Shown here: piece after piece, positions 1 to 5,857 of the stretch | Layout: the number at the start of each line of letters is the position of its first letter | How positions within the stretch are numbered: the first letter of the stretch is position 1 | The notes under the pieces: generated by a model | Told to the model about the DNA's origin: nothing | The model's database searches: none | What the model saw: only the letters and a program-made list of their open reading frames with translations | Source of the DNA: Anaeromyxobacter_A sp035636195 | GTDB taxonomy: Bacteria; Myxococcota; Myxococcia; Myxococcales; Anaeromyxobacteraceae | Direction: 5' to 3' | Length of the DNA: 22,592 bases | NCBI GenBank assembly: GCA_035636195.1 | Contig: DASPZP010000300.1 | Span: forward strand, 1-22,592 | Position numbers and translations under genes: made by a program

Positions 1-483
1 CTCGCCGAGCCGATCCTGGCCGCCGCCGGGGTGACGGGGGCCTTCGCGGTGCTGAATCCCGGGGCGCGCATGGCGGATCGCCGGTGGCCAGCGGCGGCCC
101 ACGCCGCGGTGGCGCGCGGGGTCGCCGCGCGCGGGCTCGAGGTGCTGGTGGTGTGGGGGCCGGGCGAGGAGACCCTCGCCCGGGCGGTGGCGGAAGGATC
201 GGGAGCGCGGCTCGCGCCGCCGACCGATCTACGTCAGCTCGCGGCGGTGCTCCGGCGCGCCCGGCTCTGCGTCTCGAACAACAGCGGCCCGATGCACCTG
301 GCCGTGGCGGTCGGCACGCCGACGGTGGGTGTCTTCCTCTCGGGCGACGCGCGGAGGTGGCGGCACGACCTGCCGAGCTTCGAGGCGGCGGAGCCGCGGG
401 GGGAGGAGGACGCCGAGGCGGTGCTGGACGCGTGTGAGCGGGTGCTGGCGGACACGCGACAGCGGACGGTCCCCTCACCCTAG
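1..483 (+). CDS. Glycosyltransferase family 9 (heptosyltransferase-like), C-terminal part
   Basis: The frame is open from base 1 to the TAG at 481-483, so this is the 3' end of a longer gene whose start lies outside the window; 160 residues are visible. The segment VSNNSGPMHLAVAVGTPTVG is the hallmark of the nucleotide-sugar-binding C-terminal domain of GT9 enzymes (ADP-heptose:LPS heptosyltransferases such as WaaC, WaaF and WaaQ). It is preceded by the usual region where the sugar-nucleotide-binding side is built (NPGA near the start). GT9 enzymes work at the cytoplasmic face of the inner membrane and add heptose to growing LPS core. The exact acceptor cannot be read from this fragment. The gene converges on pgsA, and the two stop codons share the palindrome CTAG at 480-483. 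The family call is firm; the substrate is inferred. Confidence 0.85.
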   Translation, partial: LAEPILAAAGVTGAFAVLNPGARMADRRWPAAAHAAVARGVAARGLEVLVVWGPGEETLARAVAEGSGARLAPPTDLRQLAAVLRRARLCVSNNSGPMHLAVAVGTPTVGVFLSGDARRWRHDLPSFEAAEPRGEEDAEAVLDACERVLADTRQRTVPSP

Positions 484-1121
484 CGCGCCGAGCGCCTTCG
501 CTGCTCGTCCTCCTCGCGCGCGGCCTGGGCGTCCTTGCGGTAGACCGCGTCGACGAAGCCGGCGAAGTATTTCCAGGCCGACCACACCGAGAAGAAGACA
601 CTGATGTAGAGGAGCGCCGTCCCGAGGCGGTTGGCGTCCACCACCGCCGTGCCGAACAGGAAGTCGATGGGATACGGGTAGTGGAGGAGCAGGAACACGA
701 TGCCGATCAGCTGGACGGCCGTCTTGTACTTGCCCTCCTTCCCCGCCGCGATGACGATGCCTTCGCTCATGGCGATGGTCCGCAGACCGTTCACGGCGAA
801 GTCGCGCGCCATGAGGACGATGACCACCCACGCCGCCACCCGCCCGAGGTGCACCAGCATCACGAGCGCCGCCATCGCGATGAGCTTGTCGGCCAGGGGA
901 TCGAGGAACTTGCCGATGACCGTGACGAGGTTCAGCCGGCGCGCCAGCCAGCCGTCGAGGAAGTCCGTGGCGGCGGTGCCCGTATAGACGAGCGCGGCGA
1001 AGAACGAGTTCTCCCGGGACTCGTAATACGTGAAGACGAGGAAGACCGGGATGGCCGCGATGCGGACGAGGGTGATGAGGTTGGGGGCGCTCCAGAGCTC
1101 CTTCTTCAGCGAGCGGGCCAC
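480..1121 (-). CDS. pgsA: CDP-diacylglycerol--glycerol-3-phosphate 3-phosphatidyltransferase
   Basis: 213 residues from a GTG start. PgsA transfers phosphatidyl from CDP-diacylglycerol to glycerol-3-phosphate, giving phosphatidylglycerol phosphate, the first committed step to PG and cardiolipin, in the inner membrane. The CDP-alcohol phosphotransferase signature is complete: D53, D56-G57, A60-R61, G70, D74 and D78, with the last part reading GKFLDPLAD at 70-78. Hydrophobic segments before and after it fit a polytopic membrane enzyme, and the PNLITLVRI start (residues 13-21) is typical of the family. It is the last gene of a minus-strand cluster: the TPR-AIM24 gene stops at 1138, leaving a 16-bp gap. 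Its stop overlaps the convergent GT9 stop. cdsA, which makes its CDP-diacylglycerol substrate, lies at the far end of this window. The family and activity are well supported. Confidence 0.95.
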   Translation of the reverse strand: MARSLKKELWSAPNLITLVRIAAIPVFLVFTYYESRENSFFAALVYTGTAATDFLDGWLARRLNLVTVIGKFLDPLADKLIAMAALVMLVHLGRVAAWVVIVLMARDFAVNGLRTIAMSEGIVIAAGKEGKYKTAVQLIGIVFLLLHYPYPIDFLFGTAVVDANRLGTALLYISVFFSVWSAWKYFAGFVDAVYRKDAQAAREEDEQRRRSAR

Positions 1122-1137
1122 GGACGGTCCCGGCGGC

Positions 1138-2361
1138 CTAGGCCGCCGCCCCCTCGTCGACGAACACCCGGCCGGAGCCGGAGAGCTCCACCGCCTGCGC
1201 CTCGGGCCGGACCGGCTCCGCTCCAGCCGGCTCGAGGAGCGCCAGCACTCGCGGCGTCACCGTCCCCGCGAAGCCGACCAGGGCGGCGATGGGGATGCGG
1301 ACCGGGCGGTTCGGTTGCACGTCGAGGGCCACCACCGCCCCGCGGGTGCGCAGCAGGAGCGCGCCCGGCCCACGCAGGTGCACGAGGTCGAGGTCGGGCC
1401 CCGGCCGCGCGGCGATGCGGCCGTTCTCGAACTGGACCGTCGTCTCGAAGCCGGAGACCACCTCCTCGCGGAAATAGGCCGACTCCTCCTCCAGCCGCAG
1501 CGCCGCGAACCAGGCCTCGCCCGCGTGCAGGAGGAGCCCCCCCTGTCCCGAGGCGCGCAGCATGCGGCGCTCGCCCTCTCCGAAGGGCTTCTCGGTGGCC
1601 CGGCCGCGGAACCGCTTCATCTCGGGCGCGAACCGCAGCCCACCCTCGACGGCGAGGAGCCCCTCGGCCCGGACGAGCAGCTCGCCCGCCACCGCCACCG
1701 CCGCCCGCCGACCTGCAACCGCGAAGGCGGGCCCTTCCGGCGCCGGCACCCGGCGCGCCGCCGAGAACTCCGTCAGCCGCTCGAGGTCGGCCGGGGGCGG
1801 CGGCGCCCCGGCGGCGGCCGCTCCGGAGCTCGCCTCGGCCACCCCGACCGGCGCGGCGGGCTCGGACGCGGCGGTGGCGAGCGCCAGCAGCTCGTCGCAC
1901 TTCGCCACCATCTGGTCACTGCCCGAACGCAGGAACCAGGAACGGGCGCGCTCGAAGTCCCCCTGCTCCAGCCAGGCGAGGCCGAGATAGCCCATGGCCT
2001 TCTTGTGCTCGGGGTTGAGGTCGAGCGCGACCTCGAGCTGCCGGACGGCGTCGGCGTGCCGCTTCGCCTTCAGGCTGGCCAGCCCGAGGTTCACGCGCGC
2101 GGCCGCTTCGACCGGGCTCTCGTCGACGAGCCGCGCGTACGCCTCGGCCGCCTCCTCGTAGCGCCCCTGCTTGTAGAGCGATTGCCCGTGGAGGCCCAGC
2201 ACCTGGGGGTCGCGCGGCCGCAGCTCGCGCGCGCGCGCCAGGGAGGCGGAGGCGGCCGCCAGCTCGCCCCTGGTCAGCAGACCGGAGCCGCTGTTGAGGT
2301 GGAAGAGGAACTCCTCGTCCTGGCCCCCGACCTCGTCCCTCGTGGCGGGCGTGCGCGGCAC
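1138..2361 (-). CDS. TPR-repeat protein with C-terminal AIM24-like domain
   Basis: 407 residues, GTG start. Residues about 20-155 hold four TPR-like helical pairs, each with G/A spacing and a closing proline, for example LGLASLKAKRHADAVRQLEV. A low-complexity Ala/Pro linker (about 165-200) follows. The rest is a Gly- and Val-rich all-beta region whose pattern (FGEGERRMLRASGQGGLLLH, then LVHLRGPGALLLRTRGAVVAL and a final VRIPIAALVGF) resembles the AIM24 (TRAP-like double beta-barrel) family. I infer a scaffolding protein; no catalytic motif is visible. There is no signal peptide, so it is probably cytoplasmic. It sits 2 bp downstream of the lytic transglycosylase stop and 16 bp upstream of pgsA, suggesting one transcript linked to the envelope. 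TPR confidence is high; AIM24 is recognised by pattern only. The function is unknown. Confidence 0.8.
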   Translation of the reverse strand: MPRTPATRDEVGGQDEEFLFHLNSGSGLLTRGELAAASASLARARELRPRDPQVLGLHGQSLYKQGRYEEAAEAYARLVDESPVEAAARVNLGLASLKAKRHADAVRQLEVALDLNPEHKKAMGYLGLAWLEQGDFERARSWFLRSGSDQMVAKCDELLALATAASEPAAPVGVAEASSGAAAAGAPPPPADLERLTEFSAARRVPAPEGPAFAVAGRRAAVAVAGELLVRAEGLLAVEGGLRFAPEMKRFRGRATEKPFGEGERRMLRASGQGGLLLHAGEAWFAALRLEEESAYFREEVVSGFETTVQFENGRIAARPGPDLDLVHLRGPGALLLRTRGAVVALDVQPNRPVRIPIAALVGFAGTVTPRVLALLEPAGAEPVRPEAQAVELSGSGRVFVDEGAAA

Positions 2362-2363
2362 GC

Positions 2364-2990
2364 CTAGCGTCCTCTCATGTACGAGTCGTAGAGCGCCAGC
2401 ACCTTCTTCACGTAGGCCTGCGTCTCGCGGAAGGGCGGGACGGCGCCGCCCGACCGGCGCACCGCCTCCGGCCCGGCGTTGTAGGCGGCGAGCACCTTCT
2501 CGAGGTCGTTCCCGAACTGGTTCTGGAGATGGCGCAGGTAGCGCGCGCCGCCGTCGATGTTCTGCCCGGGGTCGAGCAGGTCCTCGACCAGCATGTCGCG
2601 AGCCGTGTCGGGCATGAGCTGCATGAGGCCGGTGGCGCCCTTCTCCGAGACGGCGCCCGGGTTGAAGTTCGACTCGACGGCCATCACCGCCCTGAGGAGC
2701 GGTGGGGCGAGCCCGTACTTCTCGGCCGCGGCCTGGATGTGCACGTCATACGTCGAGCCGCGGCGGAGCAGCAGCGGCGGCTTGCGACCGTTGATGGCGA
2801 TCCGGTGCACGCCGTCCACCGGCGCCACCTTGACGCGGACCTTCCGGAAGCGTGCGTCCTGCGGGATGTTCGTGACGTGGATGACGCCGTCCGCGTCGAT
2901 GAACGAGTAGACCTCCTCCGCCGACGCCGGGCGCGGGAGCGAGGCTCCGAGCGCGGCGAGGATGGCGATCAGGCGGACCATTCCGAACAC
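2364..2990 (-). CDS. Periplasmic lytic transglycosylase (SLT domain) with DUF4124-like N-terminus
   Basis: 208 residues from the GTG at 2990. An in-frame ATG at 2981 gives MVRLIAI and is an equally good start. Residues 1-24 form a signal peptide ending in ASA. EEVYSFIDADGVIHVTNIP (25-43) matches the DUF4124 pattern often attached to Slt enzymes. The SLT fold follows with the catalytic glutamate at E106 (AVMAVESNFNPGA), GLMQLMP at 121-127 and AYNAGP at 169-174. These are the signatures of family 1 lytic transglycosylases, which cleave the MurNAc-GlcNAc bond to leave 1,6-anhydroMurNAc. At about 200 residues it is a short single-domain enzyme and acts in the periplasm. It leads the slt / TPR-AIM24 / pgsA cluster and diverges from nadB. 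No clear Shine-Dalgarno sequence precedes either start. Confidence 0.92.
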   Translation of the reverse strand: MFGMVRLIAILAALGASLPRPASAEEVYSFIDADGVIHVTNIPQDARFRKVRVKVAPVDGVHRIAINGRKPPLLLRRGSTYDVHIQAAAEKYGLAPPLLRAVMAVESNFNPGAVSEKGATGLMQLMPDTARDMLVEDLLDPGQNIDGGARYLRHLQNQFGNDLEKVLAAYNAGPEAVRRSGGAVPPFRETQAYVKKVLALYDSYMRGR

Positions 2991-2998
2991 AAATACGT

Positions 2999-3036
2999 AC
3001 CAGGGAAAATCGCCAGGTTACAACTTCATTCCTGGT
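2999..3036. promoter_or_regulatory. Divergent slt/nadB control region with CCAGG/CCTGG half-sites
   Basis: The 73 bp between slt and nadB are clearly more A+T-rich than their surroundings, as expected for a two-way promoter. Three copies of the same half-site occur: CCAGG at 3000-3004, CCAGG at 3013-3017 and the inverted CCTGG at 3031-3035. The outer pair extends to ACCAGG/CCTGGT. Such spacing could be an operator. I cannot match it to a named regulator, and no convincing -35/-10 pair stands out in either direction. Seen: the repeats. Inferred: regulation. Confidence 0.35.
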
Positions 3037-3063
3037 CCCTTCTGCAGGTGGTACAGGTACGAC

Positions 3064-4668
3064 ATGAGCCGACTCCCCGGCCGTGAGCACGTCGATTTCC
3101 TCGTCCTCGGAGGGGGCATCGCCGGCCTCTCCTTTGCGCTCGAAGCGGTCGGACACGGATCGGTGCTGGTCCTCACCAAGCGCCAGCGCTACGAGGGCTC
3201 GACCCAGTACGCCCAGGGCGGGATCGCGTCGGTGCTCGGGCCGGACGACGACTTCGAGCACCACATCGAGGACACCCTCGTGGCGGGCGCGGGGTTGTGC
3301 CACCGCGACGCGGTCGAGGTGACCGTCCGCGAGGGGCCGGAGCGCATCCGCTGGCTGCAGTCGCTGGGGGTCGAGCTCGACCGGGAGGGCGACCGCCTGC
3401 ACCTCACGCGGGAGGGCGGCCACTCGCGCCGGCGGGTGGCGCACGCGAAGGACACCACCGGCCGCGAGGTGGAGCGGGCGCTCCTCGCCGCCTGCGACGC
3501 GCGCGGGGTCCGCGTGTTCGAGGACCTGGTGGCGGTGGACGTGCTCACCTCCGGGCGCCTCGGCCTGGGCGGCCCGAACCGCGCGCTCGGCGCCTACGTG
3601 CTCGACCGCGAGACGGGCGAGATCCTCACCCTCACCGCGGGCGTGACGGTGCTCGCCACCGGCGGCGCGGGCAAGGTCTACCTGTACACCTCGAACCCCG
3701 ACGTCGCGACCGGCGACGGGGTGGCGATGGCGTTCCGCGCCGGCGCGGCCGTGGCGAACATGGAGTTCTTCCAGTTCCACCCCACCTGCCTTTTTCACCC
3801 CGAGGCGAAGAGCTTCCTCGTCTCCGAGGCGCTGCGTGGCGAGGGCGGTCTCCTGCGAAACCGCTCGGGGGAAGCGTTCATGGTGCGCTACGACGCACGC
3901 AAGGAGCTCGCCCCGCGCGACATCGTGGCCCGCTCCATCGACGCCGAGATCAAGCGCCGCGGCGACGACTGCGCCTTCCTCGACATGACGCACCTGCCGA
4001 AGGCGTTCCTCATCGAGCACTTCCCCCACATCTACGCCACCTGCAAGGAGTTCGGGATCGACATGGCGGTGCAGCCCATCCCCATCGTCCCCGCTGCGCA
4101 CTACCAGTGCGGTGGCGTGGTGACGGATCTGATGGGCGCGACGTCCGTGCCGCAGCTCCTCGCCATCGGCGAGGTCTCCTGCACCGGACTGCACGGCGCG
4201 AACCGCCTCGCCTCGAACTCACTGCTCGAGGGGCTCGTCTTCGGCCGCCGGGCGGCGCTCCACGCGCGGGAGCTCCTGGCAGGCGCGCGGGGCGCCACGC
4301 CGGTCGTGCCGGACTGGAACCCCGGCGCGGCGCTCGACCCGGACGAGGGCGTGGTGGTGACGCACAACTGGGAGGAGGTGCGTCGCCTGATGTGGAACTA
4401 CGTCGGGATCGTGCGCTCGATGAAGCGGCTCGAGCGCGCCCGCACCCGGCTCCACCTCCTGCGCGGCGAGATCCGCGACTACTACTGGCAGTACAAGGTG
4501 ACCCCGGACCTCGTCGAGCTGCGCAACCTGGCCGACGTGGCGATGCTCATCGTCGAATGCGCCCGGCGGCGCAAGGAGTCGCGCGGGCTGCACTACCTCC
4601 TAGACTTCCCCGCGGCCGACGAGCGCCAGCTGAACGACACGGTGCTGTCGCGAGGGGACTTCGACTAG
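3064..4668 (+). CDS. nadB: L-aspartate oxidase
   Basis: 534 residues from the ATG at 3064. This start is preferred over an in-frame ATG at 2962 because that extension would run into the divergent slt gene and has no family-like sequence, and CAGG lies just upstream. NadB is the FAD enzyme that oxidises L-aspartate to iminoaspartate, the first step of de novo NAD synthesis, in the cytoplasm. The FAD-binding motif GGGIAG is at 16-21, and STQYAQGGIA, FFQFHPTCLF, EALRGEGG, AAHYQCGGV and LHGANRLASNSLLEG all match the fumarate reductase/aspartate oxidase flavoprotein family. The Gln in STQYAQGG and the missing succinate dehydrogenase-specific insertions favour NadB over SdhA. The length is normal. 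nadA and nadC are not in the window, so the gene stands alone here. Confidence 0.95.
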   Translation: MSRLPGREHVDFLVLGGGIAGLSFALEAVGHGSVLVLTKRQRYEGSTQYAQGGIASVLGPDDDFEHHIEDTLVAGAGLCHRDAVEVTVREGPERIRWLQSLGVELDREGDRLHLTREGGHSRRRVAHAKDTTGREVERALLAACDARGVRVFEDLVAVDVLTSGRLGLGGPNRALGAYVLDRETGEILTLTAGVTVLATGGAGKVYLYTSNPDVATGDGVAMAFRAGAAVANMEFFQFHPTCLFHPEAKSFLVSEALRGEGGLLRNRSGEAFMVRYDARKELAPRDIVARSIDAEIKRRGDDCAFLDMTHLPKAFLIEHFPHIYATCKEFGIDMAVQPIPIVPAAHYQCGGVVTDLMGATSVPQLLAIGEVSCTGLHGANRLASNSLLEGLVFGRRAALHARELLAGARGATPVVPDWNPGAALDPDEGVVVTHNWEEVRRLMWNYVGIVRSMKRLERARTRLHLLRGEIRDYYWQYKVTPDLVELRNLADVAMLIVECARRRKESRGLHYLLDFPAADERQLNDTVLSRGDFD

Positions 4669-4676
4669 CTCGGGGC

Positions 4677-4697
4677 GGCGGGGGACAAGCCCCCGCC
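4677..4697. terminator. GC-rich hairpin between convergent nadB and lipoprotein genes
   Basis: GGCGGGGG (4677-4684) pairs perfectly with CCCCCGCC (4690-4697) around the 5-base loop ACAAG. It lies between the nadB stop and the stop of the opposing gene, so it could end both transcripts. There is no T-tract on either side, so if it terminates it is not a classic intrinsic terminator. The hairpin and its flanking CTAC also look like the short dispersed GC-rich palindromes common in such genomes. Confidence 0.55.
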
Positions 4698-5300
4698 CTA
4701 CGGCTTGCGCCCGTACTCGAGGTCGAGGCGGCCGCGCGACCCGGCCAGCCGGAGCGTGAAGCTGCGGGCAGCGAGCGACTCGATCCGCCGCTTGAACCGG
4801 ACGCGGTACAGGACGTCGAAGTCGCCCACGTTCGGGTAGAGCGCCAGCACCGTGGAGTCGATCCGCACCTCCTCGATCGTCTCCGGCAGCAGGTCGCCCT
4901 CGCCCGGGACGATCAGCGCCACCCGCCAGATGCTCCTCTTGGAGCTGAGGTCGTTGTCGGGCCGGGCCGGGGTGAAGATCGACACCAGGAAGTCGTCGAA
5001 GCGGCTCGCCTGGTCGCGCTCGGTGACGAGGAGCGCCTCGCGCTCCTCGGGCGTGAGCTTCTTCCAGACCGCCAGCCGCTCGATGCGCGCCTCGCGCGCT
5101 TCCAGCGGCTCGTAGACCGCGCTCGCGAACGCGTTCGTGCCGAGCCCGTCGTAGACCTTGCCCGAGCGGGTGAAGCGCTGGCGCACCTCGCCCCAGACGC
5201 CCTCGTCGGCCGTCGGCGTCGGCTGCGACTCGGTGAACGGGATCCGGGCGCAGCCCGCCGCGGCGGCGAGCACCGCGAGGGCGAGGAGGCTACGCCTCAT
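4698..5300 (-). CDS. Putative lipoprotein of unknown function
   Basis: 200 residues from the ATG at 5300, which overlaps the pyrE stop as ATGA. The N-terminus is a lipoprotein signal, MRRSLLALAVLAAAAGC, with the lipidated cysteine at C17, so the product should be membrane-anchored in the envelope. The body is charged and mixed alpha/beta. WKKLTPEEREALL, near residues 79-91, starts a helical stretch. SSKRSIWRVALIVPGEG is followed by an acidic/basic beta-rich tail ending LEYGRKP. I do not recognise a family or any catalytic motif. It is the last gene of the bactofilin / padC-like / pyrE cluster and is probably co-translated with pyrE. An upstream extension in the same frame is open but lies inside pyrE and is not needed. 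The lipoprotein call is confident; the function is unknown. Confidence 0.8.
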   Translation of the reverse strand: MRRSLLALAVLAAAAGCARIPFTESQPTPTADEGVWGEVRQRFTRSGKVYDGLGTNAFASAVYEPLEAREARIERLAVWKKLTPEEREALLVTERDQASRFDDFLVSIFTPARPDNDLSSKRSIWRVALIVPGEGDLLPETIEEVRIDSTVLALYPNVGDFDVLYRVRFKRRIESLAARSFTLRLAGSRGRLDLEYGRKP

Positions 5301-5857
5301 GGCAGGAAGTCCTTCCGCGTGAAGAGGCTGTCGAGCGGGACCCCGGTCGCCTCGATGGCCGCGGCGCCGCCCTCGTCCCGGTCGACGAGGGCGAAGCAGG
5401 CCACCACCTCGAGCCGCTCGGCGCGGCAGCGCTCGATGGCCTTGAGCGCGCTGCCGCCAGTCGTCACGACGTCCTCCAGCACCGCCACCCGACTCCCGTC
5501 GGGGATGGTCCTCCGGCCTTCGATCCACTGGCCGGTGCCGTGCCCCTTCGGCTCCTTGCGGACGATGAACGCGTCCACCGGCTCGTGCTCGAGGAACGAG
5601 GTGAGCGCGAGGGCCGAGGCGAGGGGGTCGGCGCCCAGGGTGAGCCCGCCCACCGCGCGCACGAGCGGCCGGAGCTTCCGGACGCGCTCGAAGAGGCAGC
5701 GCCCGATGAGCGCATGGCCCTCGGCGGTGAGCGCGGTTCGCTTGCAGTCGATGTAGAAGTCGCTCGTCTTGCCCGAGGCGAGCGTCACCTGGCGCCGCTC
5801 GAACGAGAGCTCGCGCAGGAGCTGCAGCAACCGGGCACGGTCCGCGGTGACGCTCAT
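5297..5857 (-). CDS. pyrE: Orotate phosphoribosyltransferase
   Basis: 186 residues, ATG start overlapping the padC-like stop (ATGA). PyrE joins orotate and PRPP to form orotidine 5'-monophosphate, the fifth step of UMP synthesis, in the cytoplasm. The PRPP-binding signature VAVLEDVVTTGGS is at 124-136. The family motif RKEPKGHGTGQWIEG at 100-114 is the catalytic loop with its lysine, and FYIDCKRTAL at 34-43 is the usual N-terminal motif. The length fits the family. It overlaps genes on both sides by 4 bp: padC-like upstream and the lipoprotein downstream. That makes it an internal gene of the bactofilin operon and probably expressed from that operon's promoter. No attenuator or pyr-type regulator site is visible because the gene has no leader of its own. 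Confidence 0.95.
   Translation of the reverse strand: MSVTADRARLLQLLRELSFERRQVTLASGKTSDFYIDCKRTALTAEGHALIGRCLFERVRKLRPLVRAVGGLTLGADPLASALALTSFLEHEPVDAFIVRKEPKGHGTGQWIEGRRTIPDGSRVAVLEDVVTTGGSALKAIERCRAERLEVVACFALVDRDEGGAAAIEATGVPLDSLFTRKDFLP

Noticed and set aside
681..2367. Long open frames on the plus strand opposite pgsA and the TPR-AIM24 gene (up to 445 residues)
   Set aside because: They are Arg/Pro/Ala/His-rich shadows caused by high G+C third positions, have no family motifs, and lie wholly antisense to well-supported genes.
2962..3063. An upstream ATG start for nadB adding 34 residues
   Set aside because: The extension overlaps the start of the divergent slt gene, lacks similarity to NadB N-termini, and removes the promoter region.
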